Source: Colletes latitarsis
Lineage: Eukaryota > Arthropoda > Insecta > Hymenoptera > Colletidae
NCBI RefSeq assembly: GCF_051014445.1
Contig: NW_027488378.1
Location: 1,302,001-1,366,000, forward strand
DNA: 64,000 bases
Direction of reading: 5' to 3'
The notes under the pieces were generated by a model. The model saw only the letters and a list, made by a program, of their open reading frames with translations. It made no database searches and was not told the origin of the DNA. The translations under genes and the position numbers were made by a program. Below, piece after piece: positions 12,901 through 28,200 of the stretch. Position 1 is the first letter of the stretch. Every line of letters begins with the position of its first letter.

Positions 12901-15900
12901 TCGAATTTGCCATGATCTGGCCCATATTTTCGCAATTTTCGCCTACTTGTTGGCCAGATCTTGGGCGTTTTCTAGGTTGGATCACGTAGTATTGTGGTAC
13001 CACACTGAAACAGTGAGTATAACCTGGATTCAATCTATATTTTAGAGGATAACACCGGTCAGGTCAGTGTTAGGTCAGGTATTTGCCATCATCTGCCTCA
13101 TACTTTCGCATTTTTCGCATACTTGTTGGCCAGATCCTGGGCGTTTTCTGGTTTGAATCACGCAGTAATGTTTTACCACACTGCATCAGTGAGTTCAACC
13201 TGGATTCAATCTATATTTTAGAGGATAACACCGGTTAGGTCAGGGTTAGGTCTGGTATTTGCCATCATCTGGCTCATACTTTCGCATTTTTCGCCTACTT
13301 GTTGGCCAGATGCTGGGCTTTTTCTGGGTTGGAACACGTAGTATTGTGGTACCACACTGAAACAGTGAGTTAAACCTGCATTCAATCTATATTTTAGAGG
13401 ATAACACCGGTTTGGTCTGGGTAAGGTCTGATATTTTCCATCATCTGGCTCATACTTTCGCATTTTTCGCATACTTGTTGGCCAGACACTGGGCTATTTC
13501 TGGTTTGGATCACGTAGTAATGTAGGGCCACAGCGAAACAGGCAACTAAACCCGGTTCCGATTAATACTTTAGATGATAACCCCGGTTAAGTCTGAGTTA
13601 GGTCTGGGATTTTCCCTTATATCGCACATACTTTCGCATTTTTCGCATACTTGTTGGCCAGATGCTGGGCTTTCTCTGGGTTGGATCCAGTAGTGTGGTA
13701 CCACAGTGAAACAGAGAGTTCAACCTGGATTCAATCTATATTTTAGAGGATAACACCGGTTAGGTCAGGGTTAGGTCTGGTATTTGCCGTCATCTGGCTC
13801 ATACTTTTACATTTTTCGCCTAGTTGTTGGCCAGATCCTGGGCGTTTTCTAGGTTGGATCACGTAGTAATGTGGTACCAAACTGAAACAGTGAGTTAAAC
13901 CTGGATTCAATCTATATCAAAGAGGATAACACCGGTTAGGTCAAGGTTAGGTCTGGTATTTGCCATCATCTGGCTCATACTTTCGCATTTTTCGCCTAGT
14001 TGTTGGCCAGATCCTGGGCGTTTTCTAGCTTGGATCACGTAGTAATGTGGTACCAAACTGAAACAGTGAGTTAAACCTGGATTCAATCTATATTAAAGAG
14101 GATAACACCGGTTAGGTCAAGATAAGGTCTGGTGTTTGCCATCATCTGGCTCATACTTTCGCATTTTTCGCCTACTTGTTGGCCAGATCCTAGGTGTTTT
14201 CTAGGCTGGATCACGTAGTAATGTTGTACCACACTGCAACAGTGAGTTAAACTTGGATTCAATCTATATTTTAGAGGATAACACCGGTTAGGTCAGGGTT
14301 AGGTCTGGTATTTGATATTATCTGGCTCATACTTTCGCATTTTTCGCATACTCGTTGGCCAGATCCTGGGCGTTTTCTGGTTTGGATCACGTAGTAATGT
14401 TGTACCACACTGCATCAGTGAGTTATACCTGGATTCAATCTATATATTAGAGGATAACACCGGTTAGGTCAGGGTTAGGTCTGGTATTTGCCATCATCTG
14501 GCTCATACTTTCGCATTTTTCGCATACTTGTTGGCCTGATCCTGGGTGTTTTCTAGGTTGGATCACGTAGCAATGTGGTACCACACTGTAACAGTGAGGT
14601 AACCCTGGGGACGATCAATATTTTAGACGATAACACCGGTTAGGTCAGGGTTAGGTCTGCTATTTGCCACCATCTGGCTCATACTTTCGCATTTTTCGCA
14701 TACTTGTTGGCCAGATCCTGGGCGTTTTCTGGTTTGGATCACGTAGCAATGTGGTACCACACTGAAACAGTGAGTTAAACCTGGATTCAATCGATATTTT
14801 AGAGGATAACACCGGTTAGGTCAGGGTTAGGTCTGGTATTTGCCATCATCTGGCTCATACTTTCGCATTTTTCGCCTACTTCTTGGCCAGATCCTGGGCG
14901 TTTTCTAGGTTGGAACACGTAGTAATGTGATACCAAACTGAAACTGTGAGTTAAACCTGGATTCAATCTATATTTCAGAGGATAACACCGGTTAGGTCAG
15001 GGATAGGTCTCGTATTTGCCATGATCTGGCCCATATTTTCGCAATTTTCGCCTACTTGTTGGCCAGATCCTGGGCGTTTTCTAGGTTGGATCACGTAGTA
15101 TTGTGGTACCACACTGAAACAATGAGTTAAACCGGGATTCAATCTATATTTTAGAGGATAACACCGGTTAGGTCAGTCTTAGGTCAGGTATTTGGCATCA
15201 TCTGGCTCATACTTTCGCATTTTTCGCATACTTGTTGGCCTGATACTGGGCTATTTCCGGTTTGGATCACGTAGTAATGTAGGGCCACACCGAAACAGGC
15301 AATTAAACCTGGTTCCGATTAATACTTTAGATGATAATCCCGGTTAAGTCTGAGTTAGGTCTGGGATTTTCCCTTATATTGCACATACTTTCGCATTTTT
15401 CGCATACTTGTTGGCCAGATCCTGGGCGTTTTCTGGTTTGGATCACGTAGCAATGTGGTACCACACTGAAGCTGTGAGTTAAACCTGGATTCAATCTATA
15501 GTTTAAAGGATAACACCGGTTAGGTCAGGGTTAGGTCTGGTATTTGATATTATCTGGCTCATACTTTCGCATTTTTCGCATACTTGTTGGCCAGATCCTG
15601 GGAGTTTTCTGGTTTGGATCACGTAGTAATGTTGTACCACACTGCAACAGTGAGTTAAACCTGGATTCAATCTATATTTTAGAGGATAACACCGGTTACG
15701 TCAGGGTTAGGTCTGGTATTTGCCATCATCTGGCTCATACTTTCGCATTCTTCGCATACTTGATGGCCAGATCCTGGGCTTTTTCTGGTTTGGATCTCGT
15801 AGTAATGTAGTACCACACCGAAACAGGCAATTAAACCTGGTTCCGATTAATACTTTAGAGGATAACCCCGGTTAAGTCTGAGCTAGGTCTGCGATTTTCC

Positions 15901-18900
15901 CTCAGATCGCACATACTTTCGCTTCTTCCGCATACTTGTTGGCCAGATGCTGGGCTTTTTCTGGGTTGGATCACGTAGTAGTGTGGTACCACACTGTAAC
16001 AGCGAGTTAAACCTGGATTCAATCTATATTGGAGAGGATAACACTGGTTAGGTCAAGGTTAGGTGTGGTATTTGCCATCATCAGGCTCATACTTTCGCAT
16101 TTTTCGCCTACTTGTTGGCCAGATCCTGGGCATTTTTTGGTTTGGATCACGTAGTAACGTTGCACCACACTACAACAGTGAGTTAAACCTGGATTCAATC
16201 TATAGTTTAGAGGATAACACCGGTTAGGTCAGGGATAGGTCAGGTATTTTCCATCACCTGGCTCATAGTTTCGCATTTTTCGCATACTTGTTGGCCAGAT
16301 GCTGCGCTTTTTCTGGGTTGGATCACGTAGTAATGTGGTAACACACTGAAACAGTGAGTAAACCTGGATTCAATCTATATTTTAGAGGATAACACCGGTT
16401 AGGTCAGGGTTAGGTCTGGTATTTGCCATCATCTGGCTCATACTTTCGCAATTTTCGCATACTTGTTAGCCAGATCCTGGGCTTTTTCTGGTTTGGATCA
16501 CGTAGTAATGTGGTACCACACCGAAACAGGCAATTAAACCTGGTTCCGATTAATACTTTAGAGGATAACCCCGGTTAAGTCTGAGTTAGGTCTGCGATTT
16601 TCCCTCAGATCGCACATACTTTCGCTTCTTCCGCATACTTGTTGGCCAGATGCTGGGCTTTTTCTGGGTTGGATCACGTAGTAGTGTGGTACCGCACTGT
16701 AACAGTGAGTTAAACCTGGATTCAATCTATATTTGAGAGGATAACACTGGTTAGGTCAAGGTTAGGTGTGGTATTTGCCATCATCAGGCTCATACTTTCG
16801 CATTTTTCGCCTACTTGTTGGCCAGATCCTGGGCATTTTTTGGTTTGGATCACGTAGTAACGTTGTACCACACTACAACAGTGAGTTAAACCTGGATTCA
16901 ATCTATAGTTTAGAGGATAACACCGGTTAGGTCAGGGTTAGGTCTGGTATTAAATATTATCTGGCTCATACTTTGGAATTTTTCGCATACTTGTTGGCCA
17001 GATCCTGGGAGTTTTCTGGTTTGGATCACGTAGTAATGTTGTACCACACTGCAACAGTGAGTTAAACCTGGATTCAATCTATATTTTAGAGGATAACACC
17101 GGTTACGTCAGGGTTAGGTCTGGTATTTGCCATCATCTGGCACATACTTTCGCATTCTTCGCATACTTGATGGCCAGATCCTGGGCTTTTTCTGGTTTGG
17201 ATCACGTAGTAATGTGGTACCACACCGAAACAGGCAATTAAACCTGGTTCCGATTAATACTTTAGAGGATAACCCCGGTTAAGTCTGAGTTAGGTCTGCG
17301 ATTTTCCCTCAGATCGCACATACTTTCGCTTCTTCCGCATACTTGTTGGCCAGATGCTGGGCTTTTTCTGGGTTGGATCACGTAGTAGTGTGGTACCACA
17401 CTGTAACAGTGAGTTAAACCTGGATTCAATCTATATTTGAGAGGATAACACTGGTTAGGTCAAGGTTAGGTGTGGTATTTGCCATCATCAGGCTCATACT
17501 TTCGCATTTTTCGCCTACTTGTTGGCCAGATCCTGGGCATTTTTTGGTTTGGATCACGTAGTAACGTTGTACCACACTACAACAGTGAGTTAAACCTGGA
17601 TTCAATCTATAGTTTAGAGGATAACACCGGTTAGGTCAGGGTTAGGTCTGGTATTTGATATTATCTGGCTCATACTTTCGCATTTTTCGCATACTTGTTG
17701 GCCTGATCCTGGGCGTTTTCTGGTTTGGATCACGTAGCAATGTGGTACCACACTGAAACAGTGTGTTAAACCTGGATTCAATCTATATTTTAGAGGATAA
17801 CACCGGTTAGGTCAGGTTTAGGTCTGGTGTTTTCCATCATCTGTCATATACTTTCGCATTTTTCGTATACATGTTGTCCATATCCCGGGCTTTTGCTGGT
17901 ATGGATCACGTAGTATTGTGGTACCACACTGAAACAGCGGGTTCAACCGGGATCCGATCAATACTTTAGAGGATAACACCGGTTAGGTCTGTTATTTTCC
18001 ATCATCTGGCTCATACTTTCGCTTTTTTCGTTTACTTGTTGGCCAGATCCTGGGCGTTTTCTGTTTGGGATCACGTAGTAATGTTGTTCCACACTGCAAC
18101 AGTGAGTTAGACCTGGATACAATCTATACTTTAGAGGATAACACCGGTTAGGTCAGGGATAGGTCAGGTATTTTCCATCACCTGGCTCATAGTTTCGCAT
18201 TTTTCGCATACTTGTTGGCCAGATGCTGCGCTTTTTCTGGGTTGGATCACGTAGTAATGTGGTAACACACTGAAACAGTGAGTAAACCTGGATTCAATCT
18301 ATATTTTAGAGGATAACACCGGTTAGGTCAGGGTTAGGTCTGGTATTTGCCATCATCTGGCTCATACTTTCGCAATTTTCGCATACTTGTTAGCCAGATA
18401 CTGGGCTATTTCTGGTTTGGATCACGTAGTAATGTAGGACCACACCGAAACAGGCAATTAAACCTGGTTCCGATTAATACTTTAGATGATAACCCCGGTT
18501 AAGTCTGAGTTAGGTCTGGGATTTTCCCTTATATCGCGCATACTTTCGTTTCTTTCGTATACTTGATGGCCAGATGCTGGGCTATTTCAGGGTTGGATCA
18601 CGTAGTAGTGTGGTACCACACTGAAACAGTGAGTGAAACCTGGATTGAATCTATATATTAGAGGATAACCCCGGTTAAGTCTGAGTTAGGTCTGGGATTT
18701 GCCCTCATCTCGCACATACTTTCGCTTCTTTCGCATACTTGTTGGCCAGATGCTGGGCTTTTTCTGGGTTGGATCACTTAGTAGTGTGGTACCACACTGA
18801 AACAGTGAGTTAAACCTGGATTCAAACTATGTATTAGAAGATAGCCCCGGTTAAGTCTGAGTTAGGTCTGGGATTTTCCCACATATCGCACATACTTTCG

Positions 18901-21900
18901 CTTTTTTCGCCTACTTGTTGGCCAGATCCTGGGCGTTTTCTGGATGGGATCACGTAGTAATGTGGTACCACACCGAAACAGTGAGCTAAACCTGGATGCA
19001 ATCTATATTTTAGAGGATAACACCGGTTAGGTCAGGGTTGGGCCTGGTATTTGCCATCATCTGCTTCATACTTCCGCATATTTCGCATACTTGTTGGCCA
19101 GATCCTGGGCGTTTTCTGGTTTGAATCACGCAGTAATGTGGTACCACACTGCAACAGTGAGTGTAACCTGGATTCAATCTATATTTTTGAGGATAACACC
19201 GGTTAGGTCAGGGATAGGTCTCGTATTTGCCATGATCTGGCCCATATTTTCGCAATTTTCGCCTACTTGTTGGCCAGATCTTGGGCGTTTTCTAGGTTGG
19301 ATCACGTAGTATTGTGGTACCACACTGAAACAGTGAGTTAAACCTGGATTCAATCTATATTTTAGAGGATAACACCGGTTACGTCAGGGTTAGGTCTGGT
19401 ATTTGCCATCATCTGGCTCATACTTTCGCATTTTTCGCCTACTTGTTGGCCTGATCCTGGGCGTTTTCTGGTTTGAATCACGCAGTAATGTGGTACCACA
19501 CTGCAACAGTGAGTTTAACCTGGATTCAATCTATATTTTTGAGGATAACACCGGTTAGGTCAGTGTTAGGTCAGGTATTTGCCATCATCTGGCTCATACT
19601 TTCGCATTTTTCGCATACTTGTTGGCATGATACTGGGCGTTTTCTGGTTTGGATCACGAAGTAATATTGTACCACACTGCAGCAGTGAGTTAAACCTGGA
19701 TTCAATCTATATTTTAGAGGATAACACCGGTTACGTCAGGGTTAGGTCTGGTATTTGCCATCATCTGGCTCATACTTTCGCATTTTTCGCATACTTGTTG
19801 GCCTGATCCTGGGCGTTTTCTGGTTTGGATCACGTAGCAATGTGGTACCACACTGAAACAGTGAGTTAAACCTGGATTCAATCTATATTTTAGAGGACAA
19901 CACCGGTTAGGTCAGGTTTAGGTCTGGTATTTTCCATCATCTGTCTTATACTTTCGCATTTTTCGTATACATGTTGTCCATATCCCGGGCTTTTGCTGGT
20001 ATGGATCACGTAGTATTGTGGTACCACACTGAAAAAGCGGGTTCAACCGGGATCCGATCAATACTTTAGAGGATAACACCGATTAGGTCTGTTATTTTCC
20101 ATCATCTGGCTCATACTTTCGCTTTTTTCGTCTACTTGTTGGCCAGATCCTGGGCGTTTTCTGTTTGGGATCACGTAGTAATGTTGTTCCACACTGCAAA
20201 AGTGAGTTAGACCTGGATACAATCTATACTTTAGAGGATAACACCGGTTAGGTCAGGGATAGGTCAGGTATTTTCCATCACCTGGCTCATAGTTTCGCAT
20301 TTTTCGCATACTTGTTGGCCAGATGCTGCGCTTTTTCTGGGTTGGATCACGTAGTAATGTGGTAACACACTGAAACAGTGAGTAAACCTGGATTCAATCT
20401 ATATTTTAGAGGATAACACCGGTTAGGTCAGGGTTAGGTCTGGTATTTGCCATCCTCTGGCTCATACTTTCGCAATTTTCGCATACTTGTTGGCCAGATC
20501 CGGGGCTTTTTCTGGTTGGGGACACGTAGTAATGTGGTACCACACTGATACAGTGAATTGAACCTGGTTTCGATCAATGTTTTAGAGGATGACACCGGTT
20601 AGGACAGGGTAAGGTCTGTTATTTTCCATCATCTGGCTCATACTTTCGCATTCTTCGCATACTTGTTGGCCAGATCCTGGGCTTTTTCTGGTTTGGATCA
20701 TGTAGTAATGTAGGACCACACCGAAACAGGCAATTAAACCTGGTTCCGATTAATACATTAGAGGATAACCCCGGTTAAGTCTGAGATAGGTCTGGGATTT
20801 GCCCTCATCTCGCACATACTTTCGCTTCTTTCGCATACTTGTTGGCCAGATGCTGGGGTTTTTCTGGGTTGGATCACTTAGTAATGTGGTACCACACTGA
20901 ATCAGTGAGTTAAACCTGGATTCAAACTATATATTAGAAGATAGCCCCGGTTAAGTCTGAGTTAGGTCTGGGATTTTCCCACATATCGCACATACTTTCG
21001 CTTTTTTCGCCTACTTGTTGGCCAGATCCTGGGCGTTTTCTGGATGGGATCACGTAGTAATGTGGTACCACACCGAAACAGTGAGCTAAACCTGGATGCA
21101 ATCTATATTTTAGAGGATAACACCGGTTAGGTCAGGGTTGGGCCTGGTATTTGCCATCATCTGCTTCATACTTCCGCATATTTCGCATACTTGTTGGCCA
21201 GATCCCGGGCGTTTTCTGGTTTGAATCATGCAGTAATGTGGAACCACACTGCAACAGTGAGTTTAACCTGGATTCAATCTATATTTTTGAGGATAACACC
21301 GGTTAGGTCAGGGATAGGTCTCGTATTTGCCATGATCTGGCCCATATTTTCGCAATTTTCGCCTACTTGTTGGCCAGATCTTGGGCGTTTTCTAGGTTGG
21401 ATCACGTAGTATTGTGGTACCACACTGAAACAGTGAGTATAACCTGGATTCAATCTATATTTTAGAGGATAACACCGGTCAGGTCAGTGTTAGGTCAGGT
21501 ATTTGCCATCATCTGCCTCATACTTTCGCATTTTTCGCATACTTGTTGGCCAGATCCTGGGCGTTTTCTGGTTTGAATCACGCAGTAATGTTTTACCACA
21601 CTGCATCAGTGAGTTCAACCTGGATTCAATCTATATTTTAGAGGATAACACCGGTTAGGTCAGGGTTAGGTCTGGTATTTGCCATCATCTGGCTCATACT
21701 TTCGCATTTTTCGCCTACTTGTTGGCCAGATGCTGGGCTTTTTCTGGGTTGGAACACGTAGTATTGTGGTACCACACTGAAACAGTGAGTTAAACCTGCA
21801 TTCAATCTATATTTTAGAGGATATCACCGGTTAGGTCTGGGTAAGGTCTGATATTTTCCAACATCTGGCTCATACTTTCGCAATTTTCGCATACTTGTTG

Positions 21901-24900
21901 GCCAGATCCGGGGCTTTTTCTGGTTGGGGACACGTAGTAATGTGGTACCACACTGATACAGTGAATTGAACCTGGTTTCGATCAATGTTTTAGAGGATGA
22001 CACCGGTTAGGACAGGGTAAGGTCTGTTATTTTCCATCATCTGGCTCATACTTTCGCATTCTTCGCATACTTGTTGGCCAGATCCTGGGCTTTTTCTGGT
22101 TTGGATCATGTAGTAATGTAGGACCACACCGAAACAGGCAATTAAACCTGGTTCCGATTAATACATTAGAGGATAACCCCGGTTAAGTCTGAGATAGGTC
22201 TGGGATTTGCCCTCATCTCGCACATACTTTCGCTTCTTTCGCATACTTGTTGGCCAGATGCTGGGCTTTTTCTGGGTTGGATCACATAGTAATGTGGTAC
22301 CACACTGAATCAGTGAGTTAAACCTGGATTCAAACTATATATTAGAAGATAGCCCCGGTTAAGTCTGAGTTAGGTCTGGGATTTTCCCACATATCGCACA
22401 TACTTTCGCTTTTTTCGCCTACTTGTTGGCCAGATCCTGGGCGTTTTCTGGATGGGATCACGTAGTAATGTGGTACCACACCGAAACAGTGAGCTAAACC
22501 TGGATGCAATCTATATTTTAGAGGATAACACCGGTTAGGTCAGGGTTGGGCCTGGTATTTGCCATCATCTGCTTCATACTTCCGCATATTTCGCATACTT
22601 GTTGGCCAGATCCCGGGCGTTTTCTGGTTTGAATCATGCAGTAATGTGGAACCACACTGCAACAGTGAGTTTAACCTGGATTCAATCTATATTTTTGAGG
22701 ATAACACCGGTTAGGTCAGGGATAGGTCTCGTATTTGCCATGATCTGGCCCATATTTTCGCAATTTTCGCCTACTTGTTGGCCAGATCTTGGGCGTTTTC
22801 TAGGTTGGATCACGTAGTATTGTGGTACCACACTGAAACAGTGAGTATAACCTGGATTCAATCTATATTTTAGAGGATAACACCGGTCAGGTCAGTGTTA
22901 GGTCAGGTATTTGCCATCATCTGCCTCATACTTTCGCATTTTTCGCATACTTGTTGGCCAGATCCTGGGCGTTTTCTGGTTTGAATCACGCAGTAATGTT
23001 TTACCACACTGCATCAGTGAGTTCAACCTGGATTCAATCTATATTTTAGAGGATAACACCGGTTAGGTCAGGGTTAGGTCTGGTATTTGCCATCATCTGG
23101 CTCATACTTTCGCATTTTTCGCCTACTTGTTGGCCAGATGCTGGGCTTTTTCTGGGTTGGAACACGTAGTATTGTGGTACCACACTGAAACAGTGAGTTA
23201 AACCTGCATTCAATCTATATTTTAGAGGATAACACCGGTTAGGTCTGGGTAAGGTCTGATATTTTCCATCATCTGGCTCATACTTTCGCATTTTTCGCAT
23301 ACTTGTTGGCCAGACACTGGGCTATTTCTGGTTTGGATCACGTAGTAATGTAGGGCCACAGCGAAACAGGCAACTAAACCCGGTTCCGATTAATACTTTA
23401 GATGATAACCCCGGTTAAGTCTGAGTTAGGTCTGGGATTTTCCCTTATATCGCACATACTTTCGCATTTTTCGCATACTTGTTGGCCAGATGCTGGGCTT
23501 TCTCTGGGTTGGATCCAGTAGTGTGGTACCACAGTGAAACAGAGAGTTCAACCTGGATTCAATCTATATTTTAGAGGATAACACCGGTTAGGTCAGGGTT
23601 AGGTCTGGTATTTGCCGTCATCTGGCTCATACTTTTACATTTTTCGCCTAGTTGTTGGCCAGATCCTGGGCGTTTTCTAGGTTGGATCACGTAGTAATGT
23701 GGTACCAAACTGAAACAGTGAGTTAAACCTGGATTCAATCTATATCAAAGAGGATAACACCGGTTAGGTCAAGGTTAGGTCTGGTATTTGCCATCATCTG
23801 GCTCATACTTTCGTATTTTTCGCCTAGTTGTTGGCCAGATCCTGGGCGTTTTCTAGCTTGGATCACGTAGTAATGTGGTACCAAACTGAAACAGTGAGTT
23901 AAACCTGGATTCAATCTATATTAAAGAGGATAACACCGGTTAGGTCAAGATAAGGTCTGGTGTTTGCCATCATCTGGCTCATACTTTCGCATTTTTCGCC
24001 TACTTGTTGGCCAGATCCTAGGTGTTTTCTAGGCTGGATCACGTAGTAATGTTGTACCACACTGCAACAGTGAGTTAAACTTGGATTCAATCTATATTTT
24101 AGAGGATAACACCGGTTAGGTCAGGGTTAGGTCTGGTATTTGATATTATCTGGCTCATACTTTCGCATTTTTCGCATACTCGTTGGCCAGATCCTGGGCG
24201 TTTTCTGGTTTGGATCACGTAGTAATGTTGTACCACACTGCATCAGTGAGTTATACCTGGATTCAATCTATATATTAGAGGATAACACCGGTTAGGTCAG
24301 GGTTAGGTCTGGTATTTGCCATCATCTGGCTCATACTTTCGCATTTTTCGCATACTTGTTGGCCTGATCCTGGGTGTTTTCTAGGTTGGATCACGTAGCA
24401 ATGTGGTACCACACTGTAACAGTGAGGTAACCCTGGGGACGATCAATATTTTAGACGATAACACCGGTTAGGTCAGGGTTAGGTCTGGTATTTGCCACCA
24501 TCTGGCTCATACTTTCGCATTTTTCGCATACTTGTTGGCCAGATCCTGGGCGTTTTCTGGTTTGGATCACGTAGCAATGTGGTACCACACTGAAACAGTG
24601 AGTTAAACCTGGATTCAATCGATATTTTAGAGGATAACACCGGTTAGGTCAGGGTTAGGTCTGGTATTTGCCATCATCTGGCTCATACTTTCGCATTTTT
24701 CGCCTACTTCTTGGCCAGATCCTGGGCGTTTTCTAGGTTGGAACACGTAGTAATGTGATACCAAACTGAAACTGTGAGTTAAACCTGGATTCAATCTATA
24801 TTTCAGAGGATAACACCGGTTAGGTCAGGGATAGGTCTCGTATTTGCCATGATCTGGCCCATATTTTCGCAATTTTCGCCTACTTGTTGGCCAGATCCTG

Positions 24901-25248
24901 GGCGTTTTCTAGGTTGGATCACGTAGTATTGTGGTACCACACTGAAACAATGAGTTAGACCGGGATTCAATCTATATTTTAGAGGATAACACCGGTTAGG
25001 TCAGTCTTAGGTCAGGTATTTGGCATCATCTGGCTCATACTTTCGCATTTTTCGCATACTTGTTGGCCTGATACTGGGCTATTTCCGGTTTGGATCACGT
25101 AGTAATGTAGGGCCACACCGAAACAGGCAATTAAACCTGGTTCCGATTAATACTTTAGATGATAATCCCGGTTAAGTCTGAGTTAGGTCTGGGATTTTCC
25201 CTTATATTGCACATACTTTCGCATTTTTCGCATACTTGTTGGCCAGAT
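6668..25248. repeat. Large tandem duplication (8.75-kb period) inside the satellite
   Basis: Copy 1 spans about 6668-15420 and copy 2 about 15421-25248. The junction is sharp: copy 1 ends in TTGGCCAGAT at 15420 and the homologous end of copy 2 is TTGGCCAGAT at 25248, after which the sequences differ. Local offsets are 8753 (15544 against 6791), 8236-8244 (16221 against 7985; 16951 against 8707), 8420 (19091 against 10671) and 9828 (23046 against 13218). The shifts come from whole-monomer gains and losses: about 0.5 kb missing in copy 2 after 16218, one extra monomer near 18830-19000, and an extra 1408 bp near 21.9 kb. Only satellite is contained. Confidence 0.8.
20461..23276. repeat. 1408-bp (exactly 8 monomers) tandem duplication
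   Basis: The segment starting CTCATACTTTCGCAATTTTC at 20461 is repeated from 21869, an offset of 1408 bp, exactly 8 x 176. Identical 72-codon shadow frames at 21191 and 22599 show the same offset. The copy nested in 11521-14160 lacks this duplication, so it arose after the larger 8.75-kb duplication. Confidence 0.85.
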
Positions 25249-28200
25249 GCTGGGCTTTTTCTGGGTTGGATCACGTAGCAATGTGGTACCACACTGAAAC
25301 AGTGAGTTAAACCTGGATTCAATCGATATTTTAGAGGATAACACAGGTTAGGTCAGGGTTAGGTCTGGTATTTGCCATCATCTGGCTCATACTTTCGCAT
25401 TTTTCGCATACTTGTTGGCCTGATCCTGGGTGTTTTCTAGGTTGGATCACGTAGCAATGTGGTACCACACTGTAACAGTGAGGTAACCCTGGGGACGATC
25501 AATATTTTAGACGATAACACCGGTTAGGTCAGGGTTAGGTCTGGTATTTGATATTATCTGGCTCATACTTTCGCATTTTTCGCATACTCGTTGGCCAGAT
25601 CCTGGGCGTTTTCTGGTTTGGATCACGTAGTTATGTTGTACCACACTGCATCAGTGAGTTAAACCTGGATTCAATCTATATATTAGAGGATAACACCGGT
25701 TAGGTCAGGGTTAGGTCTGGTATTTGCCATCATCTTGCTCATACTTTCGCATTTTTCGCATACTTGTTGGCCAGATCCTGGGCGTTTTCTAGGTTGGATC
25801 ACGTAGTAATGTGGTACCAAACTGAAACAGTGAGTTAAACCTGGCTTCAATCTATATTAAAGAGGATAACACCGGTTAGGTCAAGGTTGGGTCTGTTATT
25901 TGCCATCATCTGGCTCATGCTTTCGCATTTTTCGCATACTTGTTGGCCAGATCCTGGGCGTTTTCTAGGTTGGATCACGTAGTAATGTGGTACCAAACTG
26001 AAACAGTGAGTTAAACCTGGCTTCAATCTATATTAAAGAGGATAACACCTGTTAGGTCTGGGATTTGCCCTCATCTCGCTCATGCTTTTGCTTTTTTAGC
26101 ATAATTGTTAGCCAAATGCTGGGCTTTTTCTGGGTTGGATCACGTAGTAATGTGGTACCACATTGAAACAGAGAGTTCAACCTGGATTCAATCTATATTT
26201 TAGAGGATAACACCGGTTAGGTCAGGGTTAGGTCTGGTATTTGCCATCATCTGGCTCATACTTTCGCATTTTTCGCCTACTTGTTGGCCAGATGCTGGGC
26301 TTTTTCTGGGTTGGAACACGTAGTAGTGTGGTACCACATTGAAACAGTGAGTTAATCCTGGATTCGATCTATATTTTAGAGGATAACACCGGTTGGGTCA
26401 GGGTTAGGTCTGGTGTTTGCCATCATCTGGCTCATACTTTCGCTTTTTCCGCCTACATGTTGGCCAGATCCTGGGCGTTTTCTGGTAAGGATCACGTAGT
26501 AATGTGGAACCACACCGAAATAGGCAATTAAACCTGATTCCGATTAATACTTTAGAGGATAAACCCGGTTAAGTCTGAGTTAGGTCTGGGATTTTTCCTC
26601 ATATCGCACATACTTTCGTTTCTTTCGCATACTTGTTGGCCAGATGCTGGGCTTTTTCTGGGTTGGATCACGTAGTAATGTTGCACCACACTGCAACAGT
26701 GAGTTAAACTTGGATTCAATCTATATTTTAGAGGATAACACCGGTTAGGTCAGGGTTAGGTCTGGTATTTGATATTATCTGGCTCATACTTTCGCATTTT
26801 TCGCATACTCGTTGGCCAGATCCTGGGCGTTTTCTGGTTTGGATCACGTAGTAATGTTGTACCACACTGCATCAGTGAGTTAAACCTGGATTCAATCTAT
26901 ATATTAGAGGATAACACCGGTTAGGTCAGGGTTAGGTCTGGTATTTGCCATCATCTTGCTCATACTTTCGCATTTTTCGCATACTTGTTGGCCAGATCCT
27001 GGGCGTTTTCTAGGTTGGATCACGTAGTAACGTGGTACCAAACTGAAACAGTGAGTTAAACCTGGATTCAATCTATATTAAAGAGGATAACACCGGTTAG
27101 GTCAAGGTTGGGTCTGTTATTTGCCATCATCTGGCTCATGCTTTCGCATTTTTCGCCTAGTTGTTGGCCAGATCCTGGGCGTTTTCTAGGTTGGATCACG
27201 TAGTAATGTTGTACCACACTGCAACAGTGAGTTAAACTTGGATTCAATCTATATTTTAGAGGATAACACCGGTTAGGTCAGGGTTAGGTCTGGTATTTGA
27301 TATTATCTGGCTCATACTATCGCATTTTTCTCATACCTGTTGGCCAGATCCTGGGCGTTTTCTGGTTTGGATCACGTAGTAATGTTTTACCACACTGCAT
27401 CAGTGAGTTAAACCTGGATTCAATCTATAGTTTAGAGGATAACACCGGTTAGGTCAGGGTTAGGTCTGGTATTTTCCATCATCTGTCTTATACTTTCGCA
27501 TTTTTCGTATACATGTTGGCCATATCCCGGGCTGTTGCTGGTATGGATCACGTAGTATTGTGGTACCACACTGAAACAGCGGGTTCAACCGGGATCCGAT
27601 CAATACTTTGGAGGATAACACCGGTTAGGTCTGGGATTTGCCCTCATCTCGCTCATGCTTTTGCTTTTTTAGCATAATTGTTAGCCAAATGCTGGGCTTT
27701 TTCTGGTTTGGATCACGTAGTAATGTGGTACCACATTGAAACAGAGAGTTCAACCTGGATTCAATCTATATTTTAGAGGATAACACCGGTTAGGTCAGGG
27801 TTAGGTCTGGTATTTGCCATCATCTGGCTCATACTTTCGCATTTTTCGCCTACTTGTTGGCCAGATGCTGGGCTTTTTCTGGGTTGGAACACGTAGTAGT
27901 GTGGTACCACACTGAAACAGTGAATTAATCCTGGATTCGATCTATATTTTAGAGGATAACACCGGTTGGGTCAGGGTTAGGTCTGGTGTTTGCCATCATC
28001 TGGCTCATACTTTTGCATTTTTCGCATACTTGTTGGCCAGATCCTGGGCGTTTTCTGATTTGAATCACGCAGTAATGTGGTACCACACTGCAACAGTGAG
28101 TTAAACCTGGACTCAATCTATATTTCAGAGGATAACACCGGTTAGGTCAGGGTTAGGTCTCGTATATGCCATGATCTGGCCCATATTTTCGCAATTTTCG

